The position numbers and the translations under genes were made by a program. From assembly GCA_004297865.1 (NCBI GenBank), contig SCSO01000155.1:1-7186 (forward strand): a DNA stretch of 7,186 nt. The letters run 5' to 3'. The stretch comes from Legionella sp. GTDB taxonomy: Bacteria > Pseudomonadota > Gammaproteobacteria > Legionellales > Legionellaceae. The notes under the pieces were generated by a model. The model had not been told where the DNA came from and made no database searches. It was given only the letters and a program-made list of their open reading frames with translations. This document shows, one piece after another, positions 5,238-7,186 of the stretch (its first letter is position 1; each line of letters starts with the position of its first letter).

Positions 5238-6501
5238 AAGCTTTAATCACTAAACAGGCATTCATGCTAGCAAACCCTCTATTGATCATGACTGCGTAAT
5301 TATTATTTTTTAAGGGTTGATGGGATTGACTGACATTAAGTCCCATACAAGTTTCTGCTAACTGCTCTAAATTAGCAATGCCCGGAACGCACTGATTTTG
5401 TAAGGAATAAGTCGTCATCACTGCATCTAAAAGCCCGGAAGCGCATAAGGTATGCCCTGTAGACCATTTGAAAGCTGTTACTGGGACATCATTAAAAAGC
5501 TCTTTAATAGCCTGTGCTTCGCTGATATCTGATTTACTATTGCCATTGCCATGAGCAACCACTAAACCCACATCGTTTGGATTTAAATCTGCAATCGCTA
5601 AACTTTGAGAAATCATATTTGTTAAATGGTGTCCGTCTTTTTCAATGGAAAATAATCCTGCAGCCTCACTACTCGCTAAACCGCCTATAATTTCTCCATA
5701 GCATTTGGCAGATCGTTCATTCACACTGGCTTCGCTTTCTAATACAAAAGCAGCAGCTCCTTCAGCTAGAATGGTGCCATTGTGATCTGCATCAAAAGGT
5801 CTTAAATGTTCAGGACTAATAACGCCTAATTTCTCATAATAAAATAAGGCCTGCGGCTCAATTCCCATGTCATAGGCAACGACTACTGCACGATCGGCTT
5901 GCCCGCTACGTATAGCATGATAAGCTTCCAATATAGCTTGGGTTCCGCCTACTGCGTGATTGGTAATATTATGATTAGGTCCTTTAAAACCGTAAGTAAT
6001 TCCCGTATAAGCTAAAACGTTGTTTGGAAGAATACGCAATAACCACATGGGATGCACTTCATCAAACAATTGTTTAGCAAAGGCTTGCATATCGCCGCCA
6101 GTTTTAGCTATTAAGGGAAGAAAATCATATTGTTGAAAATATTTATTGCCTGGAGAACCTACATAAACCGCCGTTTGATCGTTGTACTCTTCAACAGAGG
6201 TTAAAGAATCACGATAGGAAAGCATCTGGCTGTTCTCGACTGCTTGCACCGCCGCATTAATGCCCATCACATCTTGCCGCGAAATCACCTTGATGAGTTT
6301 ACGATCAGGGAGCATTTTAGCGGGTTCGAACTGTTTAAGCTCACCCCCAAGACGATGAGACCATTGACTTACATCCCAATATTTAATTTCATCAATCCCG
6401 GTTTGTCCATCCATAATGGCATTCCAGGTCGCATCAGCAGTCGCCCCTGAAGCAGTCAGTGCGCTGCGTCCGGTAATAAATACGCGCTTTAATTCGCTCA
6501 T
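5230..6501 (-). CDS. ketosynthase homologue lacking the active-site cysteine (chain-length-factor-like partner)
   Basis: This is a full-length (423 residues) beta-ketoacyl-ACP synthase II fold protein. Shared landmarks are RVFITGRSALTASG at the N-terminus, RPFDADHNGTILAEGAAAFVLE (234-255), VVAHGNGN with the first catalytic His317, and FKWSTGH with Lys345 and His350. The nucleophile region reads ITNHAVGGTQAI (179-190). A gapless alignment with the family TAC(A/T)SG motif puts Ala183 (codon GCA at 5955-5953) where the acyl-accepting Cys should be. The C-terminal GFGGSN loop is altered to GFASMN. Without the Cys it cannot form the acyl-enzyme, so it is probably a non-condensing partner of the preceding canonical ketosynthase, comparable to chain-length factors; a decarboxylase role is an alternative. 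ATG 6501 overlaps the upstream stop as ATGA, with AAGGAG (6514-6509) at 7 nt spacing. It overlaps the acyltransferase gene by 8 nt. Confidence 0.85.
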   Translation of the reverse strand: MSELKRVFITGRSALTASGATADATWNAIMDGQTGIDEIKYWDVSQWSHRLGGELKQFEPAKMLPDRKLIKVISRQDVMGINAAVQAVENSQMLSYRDSLTSVEEYNDQTAVYVGSPGNKYFQQYDFLPLIAKTGGDMQAFAKQLFDEVHPMWLLRILPNNVLAYTGITYGFKGPNHNITNHAVGGTQAILEAYHAIRSGQADRAVVVAYDMGIEPQALFYYEKLGVISPEHLRPFDADHNGTILAEGAAAFVLESEASVNERSAKCYGEIIGGLASSEAAGLFSIEKDGHHLTNMISQSLAIADLNPNDVGLVVAHGNGNSKSDISEAQAIKELFNDVPVTAFKWSTGHTLCASGLLDAVMTTYSLQNQCVPGIANLEQLAETCMGLNVSQSHQPLKNNNYAVMINRGFASMNACLVIKACD

Positions 6502-7186
6502 GAATGGGCTCCTTCAAACTCAGGATGCTTGAATAACAAACAGCTATTAGAACCACCAAAACCAAAGGAGTTGGAAAGGACCACCCCTAAGGATTTTTCG
6601 CGTGGGCCATCGACTACGTAATCTAAATCGCACTCAGGATCAGGTGTGGTTAGGTTCGCCGTTTTAGGAATTTGCGCTTGTTCAATTGCTTTAATCGATA
6701 GTACCGCTTCTAAAGCCCCTGCAGCAGCGATGAGATGCCCTGTTTGGCTCTTGGTAGAACTAACGGGTAAATTCTTAATTTGAGATCCAAATACCGCTTT
6801 AATCGCATTGGTCTCACTCAAATCATTCATTTTCGTGGAGGTGCCGTGCGCATTCACATAATCAACGTGTTGAGGTTTAACTCCCGCATCTTGTAACGCG
6901 CGCTCAATGGCTTGGATTGCCCCATCTCCATTAGGATGCGAATCGGTAATGCGATAGGAGCTTAAAGAGTTCCCTTCACCGGCTAATTCAGCATAAATGC
7001 GTGCACCGCGAGCTTTAGCTTTATCCCACTCTTCAAGAATGATAAACGCAGCTCCTTCACCTAACACAAAACCATTACGGGTGCCATCAAAAGGACGACT
7101 GGCGGTTTCTGGTGTATCATTATAGGTTGATAAAGCACCTAACAAACAAAAACTCGATAAGCCTAAAGGATTAATCATTGAATCAA
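6498..7186 (-). CDS. beta-ketoacyl-ACP synthase II (FabF-like), C-terminal half; 5' end off window
   Basis: The frame is open to the right edge, and about 228 residues are visible of an expected 410-430. The ATG at 7178 is internal: it belongs to DSMINPLG, which matches the conserved 'AExxxxPLG' segment in the middle of FabF. Conserved parts are SRPFD followed by GFVLGEGA, VNAHGTST with the first catalytic His (residue 111 counted from that internal Met), STKSQTGH with the conserved Lys and second His (143 and 148), and NSFGFGGSN near the end. The nucleophilic Cys should lie about 28 codons upstream, just outside the window. FabF enzymes condense malonyl-ACP with acyl-ACP to lengthen fatty acids. 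All visible residues are canonical, unlike the neighbouring paralogue, so this is the probable catalytic subunit of a ketosynthase pair. Its TGA overlaps the next ATG by 4 nt, and its last codons carry that gene's ribosome binding site. Confidence 0.9.
   Translation of the reverse strand, partial: DSMINPLGLSSFCLLGALSTYNDTPETASRPFDGTRNGFVLGEGAAFIILEEWDKAKARGARIYAELAGEGNSLSSYRITDSHPNGDGAIQAIERALQDAGVKPQHVDYVNAHGTSTKMNDLSETNAIKAVFGSQIKNLPVSSTKSQTGHLIAAAGALEAVLSIKAIEQAQIPKTANLTTPDPECDLDYVVDGPREKSLGVVLSNSFGFGGSNSCLLFKHPEFEGAHS

Noticed and set aside
6244..6450. Open frame on the plus strand inside the Cys-less ketosynthase gene
   Set aside because: It is antisense to the conserved N-terminal part of the ketosynthase; no start signal.
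5230..6501. The Cys-less ketosynthase as a decaying pseudogene
   Set aside because: The frame is intact over 423 codons, both His and the Lys are kept, and the start and stop are interlocked with its neighbours, which argues for selection.
7176..7178. ATG at 7178 as the true start of the right-edge ketosynthase
   Set aside because: The codons before it (Asp-Ser) continue a conserved internal FabF segment to the window edge, and half the enzyme would be missing.

Overview
The window looks like a chromosomal segment of a gammaproteobacterium of the Legionella type. The reasons are AT-rich DNA, the lptM-dapF pair, an envelope-lipid gene set of two ketosynthases plus a lipid A acyltransferase, and small secreted Gly/Tyr-rich and PilZ proteins. 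The species assignment is an inference from gene style and remembered synteny; no database was searched.

Left part, plus strand (1-3605). The 3' end of a gene resembling the C-terminal half of DNA/RNA non-specific endonucleases runs in from the left edge. A good sigma70-type promoter (412-440) then drives lptM, a 41-codon lipoprotein gene that is easily missed, and dapF, which starts 10 nt after lptM ends and whose ribosome binding site overlaps the lptM stop. After dapF, where many gammaproteobacteria carry DUF484-xerC, there is instead a 701-residue, mostly helical protein of unknown function. Its stop codon sits in the loop of a strong hairpin.

Middle part (3605-4394). A single-domain PilZ protein on the plus strand converges on a small exported protein on the minus strand. 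Their stop codons share the same TTAA, so the two genes overlap by 4 bp. The exported protein has a signal peptide, a Gly/Tyr-rich body and four evenly spaced cysteines at the C-terminus. It has its own promoter (4351-4379).

Right part, minus strand (4395-7186). Three tightly overlapping genes read leftward: a canonical ketosynthase II (5' end outside the window), a second full-length ketosynthase in which the nucleophilic cysteine is replaced by alanine, and an LpxL/HtrB-family lipid A acyltransferase. Overlaps of 4 and 8 nt indicate one translationally coupled operon. A ketosynthase paired with a Cys-less partner and then an acyltransferase recalls the rhizobial acpXL-fabF-fabF-lpxXL cluster, which makes very-long-chain fatty acids for lipid A, and Legionella lipid A is known to carry C27-C28 oxygenated acyl chains. 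I infer that this operon builds and attaches that chain, with the Cys-less subunit acting as a chain-length factor. This is the most interesting system in the window.

No tRNA, rRNA, insertion sequence, CRISPR array or prophage sign was seen. No gene-free stretch exceeds about 120 bases.
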